Of a stretch of 64,000 nucleotides of DNA, positions 17,996-27,418 are shown in pieces (the stretch's first letter is position 1; every line of letters begins with the position of its first letter). Made by a program: the position numbers and the translations under genes. The notes under the pieces are model-generated. The model had not been told where the DNA came from, did no database searches, and saw nothing but the letters and a program-made list of their open reading frames with translations. Source of the DNA: Siphonobacter sp. SORGH_AS_0500 (GTDB lineage: Bacteria; Bacteroidota; Bacteroidia; Cytophagales; Spirosomataceae); assembly GCF_002838835.1 (NCBI RefSeq), contig NZ_NHPP01000007.1:124001-188000 (forward strand). Reading direction: 5' to 3'.

Positions 17996-18907
17996 TTATT
18001 TTGCTTCATTTCTGTAAGCTAGCGGAGATATTCCGACGTTTTTCCGGAAAGTGTAGATAAACCTTGACGGTGTTTCATAACCCAGCGAATAGGCGATTTC
18101 AGATACAGACCAATCGGTAACTTTTAGCAGCATACGGGCTTCCTGTAAAATTCGCTCGGTAATAATTTCTGAAGTGGTTTTGTTACGTATGTGCTTTACT
18201 GCTTTGTTGAGATGATTGGTGGATATGGATAGCTGACTGGCAAAATCGGAGGGCTTCCTCAGTTTAATATTATCAGCCGACGTATACAGTGGAAATTGAA
18301 GTGTCAATAACTCTTCAAACAATAAGGTAATTCTGTTGTCTGCCCCATTTCTTACGCTTGCTTTTGCAGGTATCTTATTCATTTTCATCGCTTTGTGAAT
18401 AAGATCGTAAGTCAGATTTCGTATGACGTCCATTTTGTAGTCATACTCAGAAGAAAGTTCATTTTGCATATTGTCCAGGATCTTTTCAAATTCCTGATAC
18501 TGACTTTCCGATAAATTAAAAACATTTTCCTGTACATTTTGGAAAACAGGATACGTTTTTATATTTCCGTAATTGTTGAAAAATTCTTCGTTGAAAATGC
18601 AGAAATATTCCCGGATCGGATCGTTGTTTTCTTCCAACAGAAAAGGCACTAACGGATTGATGAAAATTAAAGCATAGTTTTCGATTTCAATAGTCTTGTC
18701 GGCGTAGTGGCATTTACATTTTCCGTTTACAAGTTTGATTTTATAGAGGCTTTTCCGGCTAAAAGACAACCTCGAAATGGCCTCCGCTCTTTTCTCTAAG
18801 GTGTCAATTTTCAGCACGTCAAAATGACCATTTCCCCATTGGAAATAGGGAGGAATATTCTGCTTTTTCGATTTATAGAAATCCGCTATTGCGTTCGGCT
18901 CCTTCAT
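17996..18907 (-). CDS. AraC-family transcriptional regulator
   Basis: The likely start is the ATG at 18907 (MKEPNAIADFY), giving about 303 residues; the frame is open 7 codons further up. The N-terminal cupin-like domain (about 30-130) includes NPLVPF, and the C-terminal AraC helix-turn-helix pair is at about 205-300 (FASQLSISTNHLNKAVKHIRNKT and SVSEIAYSLGYETPSRFIYTFRKNVGISP). It diverges from the aldo/keto reductase at 19239 and probably controls it, as is common for this type of pair. Confidence 0.85.
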   Translation of the reverse strand: MKEPNAIADFYKSKKQNIPPYFQWGNGHFDVLKIDTLEKRAEAISRLSFSRKSLYKIKLVNGKCKCHYADKTIEIENYALIFINPLVPFLLEENNDPIREYFCIFNEEFFNNYGNIKTYPVFQNVQENVFNLSESQYQEFEKILDNMQNELSSEYDYKMDVIRNLTYDLIHKAMKMNKIPAKASVRNGADNRITLLFEELLTLQFPLYTSADNIKLRKPSDFASQLSISTNHLNKAVKHIRNKTTSEIITERILQEARMLLKVTDWSVSEIAYSLGYETPSRFIYTFRKNVGISPLAYRNEAK

Positions 18908-19238
18908 CGTGCAAATGTAAAAAATCAATATCCCCAGGGGTGATTACTGATTGATTTTCGATACACTTTGCCTGATTGCACATACTTCCCCGAGGCTGCA
19001 CTGGCTAATTTTGCCATAAACTTATCATGTGAAATACACGGTATCAGGTTCAAAGGACGTATTGATAGTTGTTGATTGGGGTATCCGTGCCAATCCCAAA
19101 CCTCAACGCAGAAGCCACGCATTACAGTAGCACTTAAGCGGTGAAAAGCAAGTGCTTTGGAAAAGGAATGTCCCCAATGGCAGGCAGCGTTCCAGTTGGA
19201 AAAACGTCAAAATTCAATCAATAATTAAAATCCATACG
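18908..19238. other. Intergenic region between AraC and aldo/keto reductase genes
   Basis: About 330 bases with no convincing gene. A minus-strand frame (18925-19122) encodes 65 residues that do not resemble a known protein; it may be decayed coding sequence. The divergent promoters of the two flanking genes must lie here, but I see no clear palindrome. Confidence 0.5.
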
Positions 19239-20330
19239 ATGAGTTTAACAGATTATAGAACTTTAGGAAAATCAGGATTAAGGATTAGCCCGCTTACATT
19301 GGGAACAATGACTTTCGGGGAAGATTGGGGTTGGGGTACAAATCCTGCGGATGCCCATGAAATACTGGATTATTATATTCAACATGGTGGCAACATCATC
19401 GACACGGCAAACATCTATACCAAAGGACATTCCGAGAAAATTATCGGGGATTTCCTGGCAAAGAAAACCGTCCGCAGAGATGCGTTGGTCATCTCTACAA
19501 AGTTTTGGGGCAATCTGTATCCCTATGATGCCAACGGTGGAGGAGCAGGCAGGAAAAGTATCATTCAATCGTTAGAACATTCATTAAAACGCTTGCAAAC
19601 TGATTATATTGATCTCTACTGGCTTCACGCTTTCGACCCGCATACGCCTATTGAGGAAACGCTATCCACATTGAACGATTTGGTCCGAGACGGGAAAATA
19701 AGGTACATCGCTATTTCCGACACCCCGGCCTGGAAAATCACAGAAGCTCAACTGATTGCTACATTCAGGGGTTGGTCCGCATTCATTGGTTTGCAGTTGG
19801 AATATTCGTTATTGGAACGTTCTGTAGAAAATGAGTTAATCCCAATGGCTTTGGAAATGGGGTTGGGTGTTATTCCGTGGTCGCCACTAAAAGAAGGAAT
19901 TTTAAGCGGAAAATACACAAGAGGAAATAAAGGGCAGCATTTAAGTGGCAGAAATGAAAGCCGGATGAGTGCCGAACTACCCGAAAAAGCCTATCAGATA
20001 ATCGACCAATTGGCATCTATTGCAAGCGATAGGAATGTACCTGTATCGGCAGTTGCCATTGCCTGGGTAATGCACCAAAAAGGAATTACTTCGACTTTGC
20101 TTGGAGCCAGAACTATGGAGCAAGTGATACAAAATATTCAGGCTTCAGAATTAAAATTATCCGACAAAGAATTGCAATGGCTACATGAATTGTCTGTCCC
20201 GGCCTTACCTTTTCCGCACAATCTACTAAGCGGAACGGCAGATTTGTTACAGGCAGGCACTACGGTTAATGGTATAAAATCAAATGTGGCTAAAATTCTT
20301 CCCCAAAGTAGCAATGACATTTATGAGTAA
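19239..20330 (+). CDS. Aldo/keto reductase
   Basis: The start is set at the ATG 19239 (MSLTDYRTLGKSGL), giving 363 residues; the open frame extends upstream without family similarity. The (beta/alpha)8 AKR features are visible: IIDTANIYTKGHSE with the catalytic Asp and Tyr (about 54-62), KFW with the catalytic Lys (about 87), and YWLHAFD with the His (about 125). IPWSPLKEGILSGKY (about 205-220) binds NADPH. It should reduce aldehydes or ketones with NADPH in the cytoplasm. Closest in type to the AKR11/YajO-like group. It is divergent from the AraC regulator at 18907. Confidence 0.9.
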   Translation: MSLTDYRTLGKSGLRISPLTLGTMTFGEDWGWGTNPADAHEILDYYIQHGGNIIDTANIYTKGHSEKIIGDFLAKKTVRRDALVISTKFWGNLYPYDANGGGAGRKSIIQSLEHSLKRLQTDYIDLYWLHAFDPHTPIEETLSTLNDLVRDGKIRYIAISDTPAWKITEAQLIATFRGWSAFIGLQLEYSLLERSVENELIPMALEMGLGVIPWSPLKEGILSGKYTRGNKGQHLSGRNESRMSAELPEKAYQIIDQLASIASDRNVPVSAVAIAWVMHQKGITSTLLGARTMEQVIQNIQASELKLSDKELQWLHELSVPALPFPHNLLSGTADLLQAGTTVNGIKSNVAKILPQSSNDIYE

Positions 20331-20394
20331 CCTCAAGGCCATCGCTCAATTTCGCGGGAATACGGTTACCAGGCAGACCATAACATCGATGAAC

Positions 20395-21393
20395 TTATAT
20401 GGAAACAACGATTTTGCCTGTGTTTCTAAATTCTTCTGCAGCATGATGAGCTTCGGCAATCTGCTCCAACGTAAATTGTCTATCGTCTATCAAGGGCTTT
20501 ACTTTCCCCTGTTCTACGAGTTCGGTGATGTGCTTTAAGATTTGGCCATGTTCCTGTTTTCCTGCTGCATCATTATAAAGAACAGGCAGGATCATATACA
20601 CCGTGTGGAACGCCAGTGCTTTTTCATGGATAGGCGACAGATCAATCGTATCCAGGGACACGGTTGTTACGATAGTTCCCTTCCTTTTAACCGCTTCAAA
20701 GCTATTCGTTAAATGCTGATTTCCAATGGTGTCGAAGACTACATCAAATCCATTACCGCCCGTATGTTTATCTATAAAATACGTAACGGTTTCTTTCTTG
20801 TAATCAATCGTATAATCTGCTCCTAATTCCCTGGCTATTGCAGCTTGCTGTTCGTTGGAGATCGTTGCATATACTTGTGCCCCTGATATCTTGGCAAACT
20901 GAACGGCCAAGTGCCCGACTCCGCCGACACCGCCATAAACCAGTACTTTCTGGCCGGGCTGTAGGTTGGCTCTCTGGAAAATCGCTTCGTAAGCGGTAAT
21001 TCCTGCCAGGGGGATTGCGGCCGCTGCTGCAAAATTCAGGTTGCCGGGCATTTTGGATAACAACCTGTAATCCGCTTTTGTATATTCAGCCAAAGCTCCG
21101 TCGATTCCTGCTACGCCACCGATGCAACCGTAAACATAATCCCCCGCCTGAAACGCGGTGACATTAGCTCCCGTTTTTTCCACTATTCCCGAAACATCCC
21201 CGTGAAGTATTGCCGGAAAGGCAGGGACCAAGTGCGGTAAATGCCCGCTTCTTATTTTATAGTCAATGGGGTTTACCGATGTGGCTTTTACTTTTATAAG
21301 AACCTCTTCATCATTAATTTCCGGCACAGGCAATTCTATTGTTTCGAATACTTTACCTGCCGCCCCAAAACTGTTTAATACGACTGCTTTCAT
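20395..21393 (-). CDS. NADPH-dependent quinone reductase/MDR-family oxidoreductase
   Basis: This 332-residue medium-chain dehydrogenase/reductase has the GroES-like N-terminal part (about 1-125, SVNPIDYKIRSG) and a Rossmann part with VYGGVGGVGHLAVQFAK (about 150-166). It lacks the structural zinc cysteines, as expected for quinone oxidoreductase (QOR)-type members. It probably reduces quinones or activated double bonds. Its start is 6 bases from the stop of the MdaB-like fusion gene at 21400, so the two form an operon divergent from the LysR regulator. Confidence 0.88.
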   Translation of the reverse strand: MKAVVLNSFGAAGKVFETIELPVPEINDEEVLIKVKATSVNPIDYKIRSGHLPHLVPAFPAILHGDVSGIVEKTGANVTAFQAGDYVYGCIGGVAGIDGALAEYTKADYRLLSKMPGNLNFAAAAAIPLAGITAYEAIFQRANLQPGQKVLVYGGVGGVGHLAVQFAKISGAQVYATISNEQQAAIARELGADYTIDYKKETVTYFIDKHTGGNGFDVVFDTIGNQHLTNSFEAVKRKGTIVTTVSLDTIDLSPIHEKALAFHTVYMILPVLYNDAAGKQEHGQILKHITELVEQGKVKPLIDDRQFTLEQIAEAHHAAEEFRNTGKIVVSI

Positions 21394-21399
21394 TTTATG

Positions 21400-22296
21400 C
21401 TATTTTTTTGTTAGCAGGATAATGGGTTGCTCAACCAGCATGGTGTCGATTATCGCAGCAAATGCTTTTACATGCGGCTGGTGGTTATGCTCCTCTAAGC
21501 CCTTGGCATCATTCCATATTTCATAGAACGTAAACGTGTCGGGATCATCAACGGTGGTGTGCAGGTCGTACCGGAGGCAGGAAACTTCCTTGCGGCTTTC
21601 CTGAACAAGATTTCCAAGGATGTCTTTTAGCTGGCTACGGTATTCGGGCCGCCCCCTGACAATGGCGGTGATGTAAACCTGATCATCGCTTTTGTCGTCT
21701 GGATGGAAAATAGATTTAAGGTGGTTGTGATACCTTTCCTGGTAACTGTCCACCCGTTCCTGGGTAACGTTCTTTTCCAGATCGTGAAAATGAATACCTT
21801 CCATACGTTCAAGGGAGAGGAATGCATTCATCCGGTGAAAGCCAAATAAAACGCCATCGTCTACACTCGTCTGGTTGAAAAATTCACCCGGCAATGTAAA
21901 CGCCGTTTCAGGAGCATTCCAGGTAGTGGTTACCAGATACTTCCGTCCCTGCATCGTGCCTCCGGTGCCGTAATTGATATTGGGATTGTCGGCCTTTCTT
22001 CCGTCGCTGTAAAACATCCCCTTTCGGTGTCCTGCCGTAAAAACCTTGTCCACATATTCCTTTAGCCGGTAGGGCATAGAGAACCACCATACCGGAAAAT
22101 GATAGATGATTACATCTGCCCATACATATTTCTGAACCTCTTCAAGCAGGTCATAATCTTCGTTGATGTCTGTAATTTGAAGCTCAAAGCCTTGTTCTGG
22201 CGTAAAGAATGTTTTGTCCAGCTCCACCAATGTGCTGTTGAACTTTCCTCCTGAATGGGCAAAATGCTGCCCGCCGTTAATGACAAATATTTTCAT
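21400..22296 (-). CDS. MdaB-type NAD(P)H quinone reductase fused to a YgiN-type monooxygenase domain
   Basis: This 298-residue protein joins two domains. Residues about 1-195 match MdaB, a flavodoxin-fold quinone reductase: FVINGGQHFAHSGGKFN, WADVIIYHFPVWWFSMP, YGTGGTMQGRKYLVTTTWNAP. Residues about 205-298 match the antibiotic-biosynthesis-monooxygenase fold of YgiN: VYITAIVRGRPEYRSQLKD, TFTFYEIWNDAKGLEEHNHQPHVKAF. In E. coli mdaB and ygiN are separate neighbouring genes whose products form a quinone/quinol cycle, so this is a fusion of both activities. It is the first gene of an operon with the QOR gene and is divergent from LysR, a likely regulator responding to quinones. Confidence 0.88.
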   Translation of the reverse strand: MKIFVINGGQHFAHSGGKFNSTLVELDKTFFTPEQGFELQITDINEDYDLLEEVQKYVWADVIIYHFPVWWFSMPYRLKEYVDKVFTAGHRKGMFYSDGRKADNPNINYGTGGTMQGRKYLVTTTWNAPETAFTLPGEFFNQTSVDDGVLFGFHRMNAFLSLERMEGIHFHDLEKNVTQERVDSYQERYHNHLKSIFHPDDKSDDQVYITAIVRGRPEYRSQLKDILGNLVQESRKEVSCLRYDLHTTVDDPDTFTFYEIWNDAKGLEEHNHQPHVKAFAAIIDTMLVEQPIILLTKK

Positions 22297-22388
22297 GGTT
22301 GATAATCCTGATTTTCGGCCAAAATTATTCCGCTGCTTTGTATAAGAAAAATAACTTAAATTTGCCTTAACTATAATAATAATTAGAT

Positions 22389-23279
22389 ATGCAGGGTAAT
22401 TTAGAGTGGTTCAGGACGTTCAGGGCTATTTATGAAACCGGGACTATGAGCGGAGCAGCAAAAGAGCTTTTCGTATCGCAACCGGGAGTTGGACTTCATA
22501 TCAACGCATTAGAAGCATACACCGGCTTTCCGTTATTTGAGCGTACTGCACGACGGATGATCCCAACTGAAAAGGGAAAACTATTGTACAAACAGATGAT
22601 CGGTGCCCTCAATTGTCTGGAGGAAATTGAGCAACGTTTCAAACAGAAATCCGGAAACATCAATGCTACCGTCAGCATCGGCATGTGCGTGGAAACATTT
22701 CAACACGTTCTTGAAAAGTACATACCGACGTTGGATTTCAACCTGATGATGCAATTCGGAAACAATAAACAGCTGTTACAGCTATTGGAGCATGGTTCGG
22801 TAGATCTGATTTTAACAACAGAGACCAGCAATTGCAGCAGCCTGGTTTTGAAACCTTTCACTACAGAGAAATTCCTGCTTGTCTCCGGAAAGCAAACCGA
22901 TATTTCCGGCTTTCAATCCTCCGATAGAGAAGCATTGATGGATTGGCTGAAAAGCCAGATATGGTACAGTACCGCGGCTGATATGGAATCGCTTAGCCGA
23001 TTCTGGGAAGCAAATTTTAACGAACGCCCCGACTTTGTACCCAATTACATTGTGCCTAATAAGTTTTCCATCACCCGGTGCTTATCCGGTGGAAAGGGGT
23101 TGGCGATACTCCCTGACTTTTTATGCAGGGATGCCATAGAGACGGGTGACATTATAAAACTTTGGGAGGGGTATGTGGATGTGGAGAATACCATTTATTT
23201 CGGACAGAGAAAAAAATCCCTGTATGCCAATGAAATAGAGTGTATAGAGCAGATGCTGAGAAACGAGTTTAAGAGCTAA
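22389..23279 (+). CDS. LysR-family transcriptional regulator
   Basis: This 296-residue regulator has the winged helix-turn-helix at the N-terminus (about 1-60: WFRTFRAIYETGTMSGAAKELFVSQPGVGLHINALE) and a two-lobed effector domain. It diverges from the MdaB-YgiN/QOR operon with 92 bases between the starts, the standard arrangement for a LysR regulator and its target. The effector is likely a quinone or related electrophile, by inference from the target enzymes. Confidence 0.9.
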   Translation: MQGNLEWFRTFRAIYETGTMSGAAKELFVSQPGVGLHINALEAYTGFPLFERTARRMIPTEKGKLLYKQMIGALNCLEEIEQRFKQKSGNINATVSIGMCVETFQHVLEKYIPTLDFNLMMQFGNNKQLLQLLEHGSVDLILTTETSNCSSLVLKPFTTEKFLLVSGKQTDISGFQSSDREALMDWLKSQIWYSTAADMESLSRFWEANFNERPDFVPNYIVPNKFSITRCLSGGKGLAILPDFLCRDAIETGDIIKLWEGYVDVENTIYFGQRKKSLYANEIECIEQMLRNEFKS

Positions 23280-23317
23280 TTATGCATACTTATTTCGCGA
23301 CTTGTTACACGATCATA

Positions 23318-23401
23318 ATGAACGATAAACTCAGGCAGCACATAGAAGAAGTCATCAAACTGACGGACATAAGCCTCAATGGCTGTAAATGGCAGGGTTG
23401 A
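23318..23401 (+). pseudogene. Possible N-terminal fragment of a Crp/Fnr regulator
   Basis: A short frame, MNDKLRQHIEEVIKLTD and onward to a stop at 23399-23401, resembles the first helix of Crp/Fnr-type regulators (compare the Crp gene at 39416, which begins MHEQLSQYI). The similarity stops after about 17 residues. It is probably a deletion remnant, but so short a match could be chance. Confidence 0.25.
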
Positions 23402-23414
23402 CGTTAGAAAAGAA

Positions 23415-23777
23415 TTATTCCTCACGAGTCCATTTCTGACTCCAAAAGTGTAAATCCAATACAATACTTAACAGTTCTTTTCCTTTGGCTGTAACTTCAT
23501 ATTTAATTTGTTGAGGAACAGTTTCAGGAATTTGAATTTTAGTTATTAATCTTTCTTGTTGTAATTCACTTATTCTTTTGCCTAATATTTGGTCCGAAAT
23601 AGTAGGAAACACTTTTTTTAACTTGCTGAACTGATAAACATCTTTTGAAATGCAGTATAGAATCTGCATTTTCCAACGAAGCCCAATAGTTCCCAAAACT
23701 GCGTTGACATCACAGGCTTCTGCTAAAACCTGTAGATTATCCATATTGGATGAGCCTATTTTAATTTCACTTGACAT
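23415..23777 (-). CDS. HxlR-family transcriptional regulator
   Basis: This 120-residue winged-helix protein has the HxlR core: a Cys near the start (EACDVNAVLGTIGLRWKMQIL), the recognition region ISDQILGKRISELQQERLI, and YEVTAKGKELLSIV. In this family (HxlR, YodB, HypR, QorR) the N-terminal Cys often senses electrophiles or oxidants. It diverges from the alpha/beta hydrolase at 23875. The 97-base gap holds the dyads AACTCA-N8-TGAGTT (23796-23815) and TACTTT-N6-AAAGTA (23841-23858), either of which could be its operator. Confidence 0.87.
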   Translation of the reverse strand: MSSEIKIGSSNMDNLQVLAEACDVNAVLGTIGLRWKMQILYCISKDVYQFSKLKKVFPTISDQILGKRISELQQERLITKIQIPETVPQQIKYEVTAKGKELLSIVLDLHFWSQKWTREE

Positions 23778-23874
23778 AATAAAGAAAAGATTTGAAACTC
23801 ATTTTAGGGTGAGTTATTGCCCCCCTGTTGGATACTGCTTTACTTTGGTGTAAAAGTAAAAAGTACTGAACATC

Positions 23875-24666
23875 ATGCATGTATCGAGACATTTATTAGT
23901 AATACTTATTCTATTGTTCATTGTAGGAACAAATAGGGTTCTTGCTCAACATAAAACGGAAAAACCTGTATTTGTTTTAGTTCACGGAGCCTGGCACGGT
24001 GGCTGGTGCTGGCAAGACGTGACTAAAGAGTTAAGGAAAAAAGGCTACGAAGTTTACACACCAACACTTAGTGGCTTAGGCGAACATAAAAACCTGATTG
24101 ACGAACCTATCGATTTACAAACACATATTACCGACATCATTAACTTCATAGAAATGGAGGATTTATACCAGGTGATTTTAGTAGGACATAGTTATTCAGG
24201 TACGGTAATCGCTGGCGTTGCGGATAGCATTCCCAACCGATTGAGCCAATTAGTTTATCTTGATGCCATGATTGTCCATAATGGTGAAAGTGCCCTTTCT
24301 ATCCAAACAGAAGAAACACAGAACCAACTAAACCCATTAATGGAAAAGAAGCAAAACGTTCCCCCAATCCTGGCAGAAAACTTTGGTGTAACCGATAGGC
24401 TAAAAGCCAAATGGGTCAATGAAAGACTAACTCCACAGCCTTACCGTACATTTAGCCAGAAATTAAAATTAAAACATACGTTCGGAAATAACATACCACT
24501 GGTTTACATTGCTTGTACAAATCCACAGTTACCAGTTTTGAAACAATTAAGCAAAGAAGCTCAAAGCAATTCTTTGTGGACTTACTACGCTTTACATACA
24601 GGACACGATGCTATGATCACCGCTCCGGATGAATTAACCAAGCTGTTAATTAAAATTGCAAAATAA
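23875..24666 (+). CDS. Secreted alpha/beta hydrolase
   Basis: This 263-residue protein has a signal peptide (about 1-24, ending VLAQ), so it acts outside the cytoplasm. The hydrolase fold shows the oxyanion region VHGAWHGGWCW (about 36-46), the nucleophile elbow GHSYSGTV (Ser at about 104) and a C-terminal catalytic His in HTGHDAM. It resembles salicylate/methyl-ester esterase-like alpha/beta hydrolases; substrate unknown. It is divergent from the HxlR gene at 23777 and probably controlled by it. Confidence 0.85.
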   Translation: MHVSRHLLVILILLFIVGTNRVLAQHKTEKPVFVLVHGAWHGGWCWQDVTKELRKKGYEVYTPTLSGLGEHKNLIDEPIDLQTHITDIINFIEMEDLYQVILVGHSYSGTVIAGVADSIPNRLSQLVYLDAMIVHNGESALSIQTEETQNQLNPLMEKKQNVPPILAENFGVTDRLKAKWVNERLTPQPYRTFSQKLKLKHTFGNNIPLVYIACTNPQLPVLKQLSKEAQSNSLWTYYALHTGHDAMITAPDELTKLLIKIAK

Positions 24667-24759
24667 AAGAAATCTGCCCACATCGGCTTGGTAATAGGAG
24701 GGCTGAAGTAAAAGATTTAACGGCAGGTTTTAAATTGAAATTTTGTATTTTAACTGAAT

Positions 24760-25188
24760 ATGACAACGCTAATAGCCTTCCTTTTATTTTTAATTTTCTT
24801 ATGTATTTCCTCCATTCATTTCTATTGGGCAGCGGGTGGGAAATGGGGAAGTGATGCCGTGCTTCCTACCAAAGCGGACAACAATATAAAAGTTTTAAAT
24901 CCTGGTATCGTATCAACATTAATTGTAGCATTTGGTTTACTAGTTTTTGGTTTTTTTATTTTAATAGTAACGAAACTGGTAACGTTTAGCATACCCCAAT
25001 GGCTTACTACCTATGGACTCTGGATAATTGCGGGTATTTTTATACTAAGAGCAATCGGAGACTTCAATTATGTTGGTTTTTTTAAGACAATTAAGCACAC
25101 AAAGTTTGGGGAAAGTGACACGAAATATTTTTCGCCCTTATGTCTCGTAATTGGCGTATTAACAATAATTTTAGCATTGACGAAATAA
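24760..25188 (+). CDS. DUF3995 membrane protein
   Basis: This 142-residue protein has four hydrophobic helices (about 5-24, 47-70, 81-100 and 121-140). The motif SIHFYWAAGGKWG (about 19-31) is typical of DUF3995 proteins. Function unknown. The gene is AT-rich and stands alone, 93 bases after the hydrolase. Confidence 0.78.
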   Translation: MTTLIAFLLFLIFLCISSIHFYWAAGGKWGSDAVLPTKADNNIKVLNPGIVSTLIVAFGLLVFGFFILIVTKLVTFSIPQWLTTYGLWIIAGIFILRAIGDFNYVGFFKTIKHTKFGESDTKYFSPLCLVIGVLTIILALTK

Positions 25189-25506
25189 AACTATTGCTAA
25201 TAAGAGTTTAGCTTATCTATCGTTTTTAAATGGTTTAAATGATTGCTCCGCAGTTGGTATCAAGCGGACTGATTCCGGATTTTTGAGACAGGATGTGCAA
25301 AATAGGTAGCATTAATTCTATTACTGTATCAACCGTTTTATTTCCTTTTTTGTAAGTTAGTAACTAGAAAATGGTTGACTAGGACAGTACTCTATTGAAC
25401 GCTTGTGCTTCTATTTCCGCTCCTTCGCAAAGCCGTTTTCTGCTAGTAGTCATTGTAACAAATGGCCACAAGACACAAGGCTAAACACACTATAAAAAAT
25501 TATAAG
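25189..25506. other. Intergenic region without a gene
   Basis: About 318 bases between DUF3995 and the YciI-like gene. I see no gene-like frame or strong hairpin; the promoter of the downstream gene is expected here. Confidence 0.5.
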
Positions 25507-25794
25507 ATGTTTATAGTTTCATTGACCTACAAGAAAGACATTAGCGAAGTAGAAAAATTCATTGAACCGCATATCCGGTTTCTGGACAACTATTATGCCG
25601 ACAAAAAATTCATTTTTTCCGGCAGAAAAAATCCGAGAACAGGTGGCGTTATTTTAGTTCGGAATGTGGACAGAGAAACCTTGACTGACATCATCAGACA
25701 AGACCCTTTCTATCAAAACGAAATTGCCGACTATGACATCACCGAAGTAATTCCAACCAAATATGACGAAGACTTTTCTTGTTTTATTGAATAG
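25507..25794 (+). CDS. YciI-family protein
   Basis: From the ATG at 25507 (MFIVSLTYKKD) this is a 95-residue ferredoxin-like-fold protein with the YCII pattern: an N-terminal beta strand, IEPHIRFLDNYYADKKFIFSG, RTGGVILVRN, and a C-terminal DPFYQNEIADYDITEV. The upstream frame extension (from 25462) lacks this pattern. YciI-type proteins bind or degrade small aromatic compounds, but the exact role is unknown. The His in PHIRFLD matches the conserved active-site His of the family. Confidence 0.8.
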   Translation: MFIVSLTYKKDISEVEKFIEPHIRFLDNYYADKKFIFSGRKNPRTGGVILVRNVDRETLTDIIRQDPFYQNEIADYDITEVIPTKYDEDFSCFIE

Positions 25795-25851
25795 ATAATC
25801 TACCAGAAAGAATCAAACCATAGCAGCAATGCTAAACCGGAAGAATGCCTG

Positions 25852-26865
25852 TTATACTGAAATAACGATTTTCCCCACCATATCCCCTTTTTCTATCCTT
25901 TGATAGGCTTCTTTGACCTCTTCCAGGGTATAAACGGTATCAATGACGGGATGAATATGGTTGACCTCAATGGCACGGTTCATTTTTGAAAAACTTTCCG
26001 CACTCCCCGTCGCCAAGCCCTGAATACGTATAAAAGACAAATTGATGGAATGCTTGTGAATGTCAATGGGTAATGCCGACCCTGATATAAATCCGGCAGT
26101 TGCTAGAAAGCCGTTTTCTTTGAGTGATAGTAACGACTGTTCTATGGTTTTTGTCCCTGCAATATCCAGGGTAACCTCTACACCCTCGCCGTTGTTAAGC
26201 CGCAGGACTTCCTGGTGCCATTCGGGGTGTGCAGTATAATTGATGACGGCATCTGCTCCCAGTTCCAACAATTTCCGTTCTTTTTCCCGGGTGCTGGTGG
26301 TAGCGATTACTTTGGCTCCGGCTGCCTTGGCCAGTTGCAACGCAAAAATAGAAACGCCCCCCGTACCTTGAGTAAGTACGGTTTGCCCGGGTTGGAGGTG
26401 GGCCTGATTGATGAGGGCGTGCCAGGCCGTTACGGCTGCAATGGGCAATGTAGAAACTTCTTCAAAACTTAAGTTGTCGGGTGCCTTCACAATGCCATAT
26501 TCGGGCAGACAAACGTATTCGGCCAAAACGCCTTGTGTTTGCCAGGCTACCCTGGTGTGGTATTCTTTTTGAAAATCTCCTTTCACCCAGTTCTGCACGT
26601 ATTGGACGGCTACCCGGTCACCTACTTTCCATGTACTTACGTCTTCGCCTAGGGCCTCGATCGTGCCCGCTCCGTCGGATGCCGGCGTATAGGGCAGTGG
26701 GGGGAGGTCTTTATAAAAATTGCCGCTTGTCAATAATACGTCCAGGTAATTGAGCGATACGGCTTTTATCCTTACCAAAACTTCACCACGCTTGGGACTT
26801 GGTTTCGGGATTTCTATTACTTGTAAGTTTTTTATCCCGAACTGATGTAATTGTACGGCTTTCAT
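25852..26865 (-). CDS. Zinc-type alcohol dehydrogenase-like MDR oxidoreductase
   Basis: This 337-residue MDR enzyme has a GroES-like N-terminal half (VKAVSLNYLDVLLTSG, about 32-47; YTPASDGAG) and a Rossmann half with TQGTGGVSIFALQLAKAAG (about 163-181). No zinc-binding cysteines are evident. NAD(P)-dependent reductase of unknown substrate. It follows the AhpD-like gene by 11 bases on the same strand, so both are likely one transcript, divergent from the AraC gene at 27419. Confidence 0.88.
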   Translation of the reverse strand: MKAVQLHQFGIKNLQVIEIPKPSPKRGEVLVRIKAVSLNYLDVLLTSGNFYKDLPPLPYTPASDGAGTIEALGEDVSTWKVGDRVAVQYVQNWVKGDFQKEYHTRVAWQTQGVLAEYVCLPEYGIVKAPDNLSFEEVSTLPIAAVTAWHALINQAHLQPGQTVLTQGTGGVSIFALQLAKAAGAKVIATTSTREKERKLLELGADAVINYTAHPEWHQEVLRLNNGEGVEVTLDIAGTKTIEQSLLSLKENGFLATAGFISGSALPIDIHKHSINLSFIRIQGLATGSAESFSKMNRAIEVNHIHPVIDTVYTLEEVKEAYQRIEKGDMVGKIVISV

Positions 26866-26876
26866 CTGTCAATCGT

Positions 26877-27293
26877 TTAAAATTTTTCTCCCAGTGTAAT
26901 ACGAAGCCTGTTGAGTGCATTCATAAGGGCTATGCTGGCCGTCAGCTCCACAATTTCCTTTTCTGAAAACAGTTTTCCGAGGTCGTTTTTGATTTTCTCC
27001 AGATTAGGAGAAAGGGAACAGACCGCATCTGTCCACTGGAGTACAAGCTGCTGCTTTTCGTCAAACGATACGGAGTGCTGGTAGCCGGGAATTTTGTCGA
27101 TGAGATTTTGGGAAACACCCATTTCGCGAAGCTCATTGGCGTGGAAGCTACAGCAATACGAGCATCCGTTTAGCTGTGAGGTTCTCAATTCTGCCAGAGC
27201 GATTAGCGTGTTGTCTAATCCCGACCGGCGTATGCTCGCGTGAGATTGATAGAGGTAGCCGATGGTTTCCCTGGCTATTTCTTGATAGTTCAT
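26877..27293 (-). CDS. AhpD-like carboxymuconolactone decarboxylase-family protein
   Basis: From the ATG at 27293 (MNYQEIARETIGYLY) this is a 138-residue all-helical protein with the redox motif CSYCCSFHA (about 43-51), the CxxC...H of alkylhydroperoxidase AhpD-type proteins, which use the cysteines to reduce peroxides. The frame is open 36 codons upstream, but that part lacks family similarity and overlaps the divergent promoter. It forms an operon with the MDR gene at 25852 and lies opposite the AraC regulator. Confidence 0.87.
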   Translation of the reverse strand: MNYQEIARETIGYLYQSHASIRRSGLDNTLIALAELRTSQLNGCSYCCSFHANELREMGVSQNLIDKIPGYQHSVSFDEKQQLVLQWTDAVCSLSPNLEKIKNDLGKLFSEKEIVELTASIALMNALNRLRITLGEKF

Positions 27294-27418
27294 TGCGTTG
27301 TTTTTGTAAGAAACAAAGTTAGAACAGACCCCCTTCGCGGAGCCGTAAAGAAATGGGGAAAAACAGTATCCTAATGGGATATGGGCAGGAAAGCTGTTCA
27401 AATGCGTACCTTTATACT

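Noticed and set aside
18925-19122. 65-residue minus-strand frame upstream of the AraC gene
   Set aside because: No recognisable family, lies in the divergent promoter region; kept only as possible decayed sequence.
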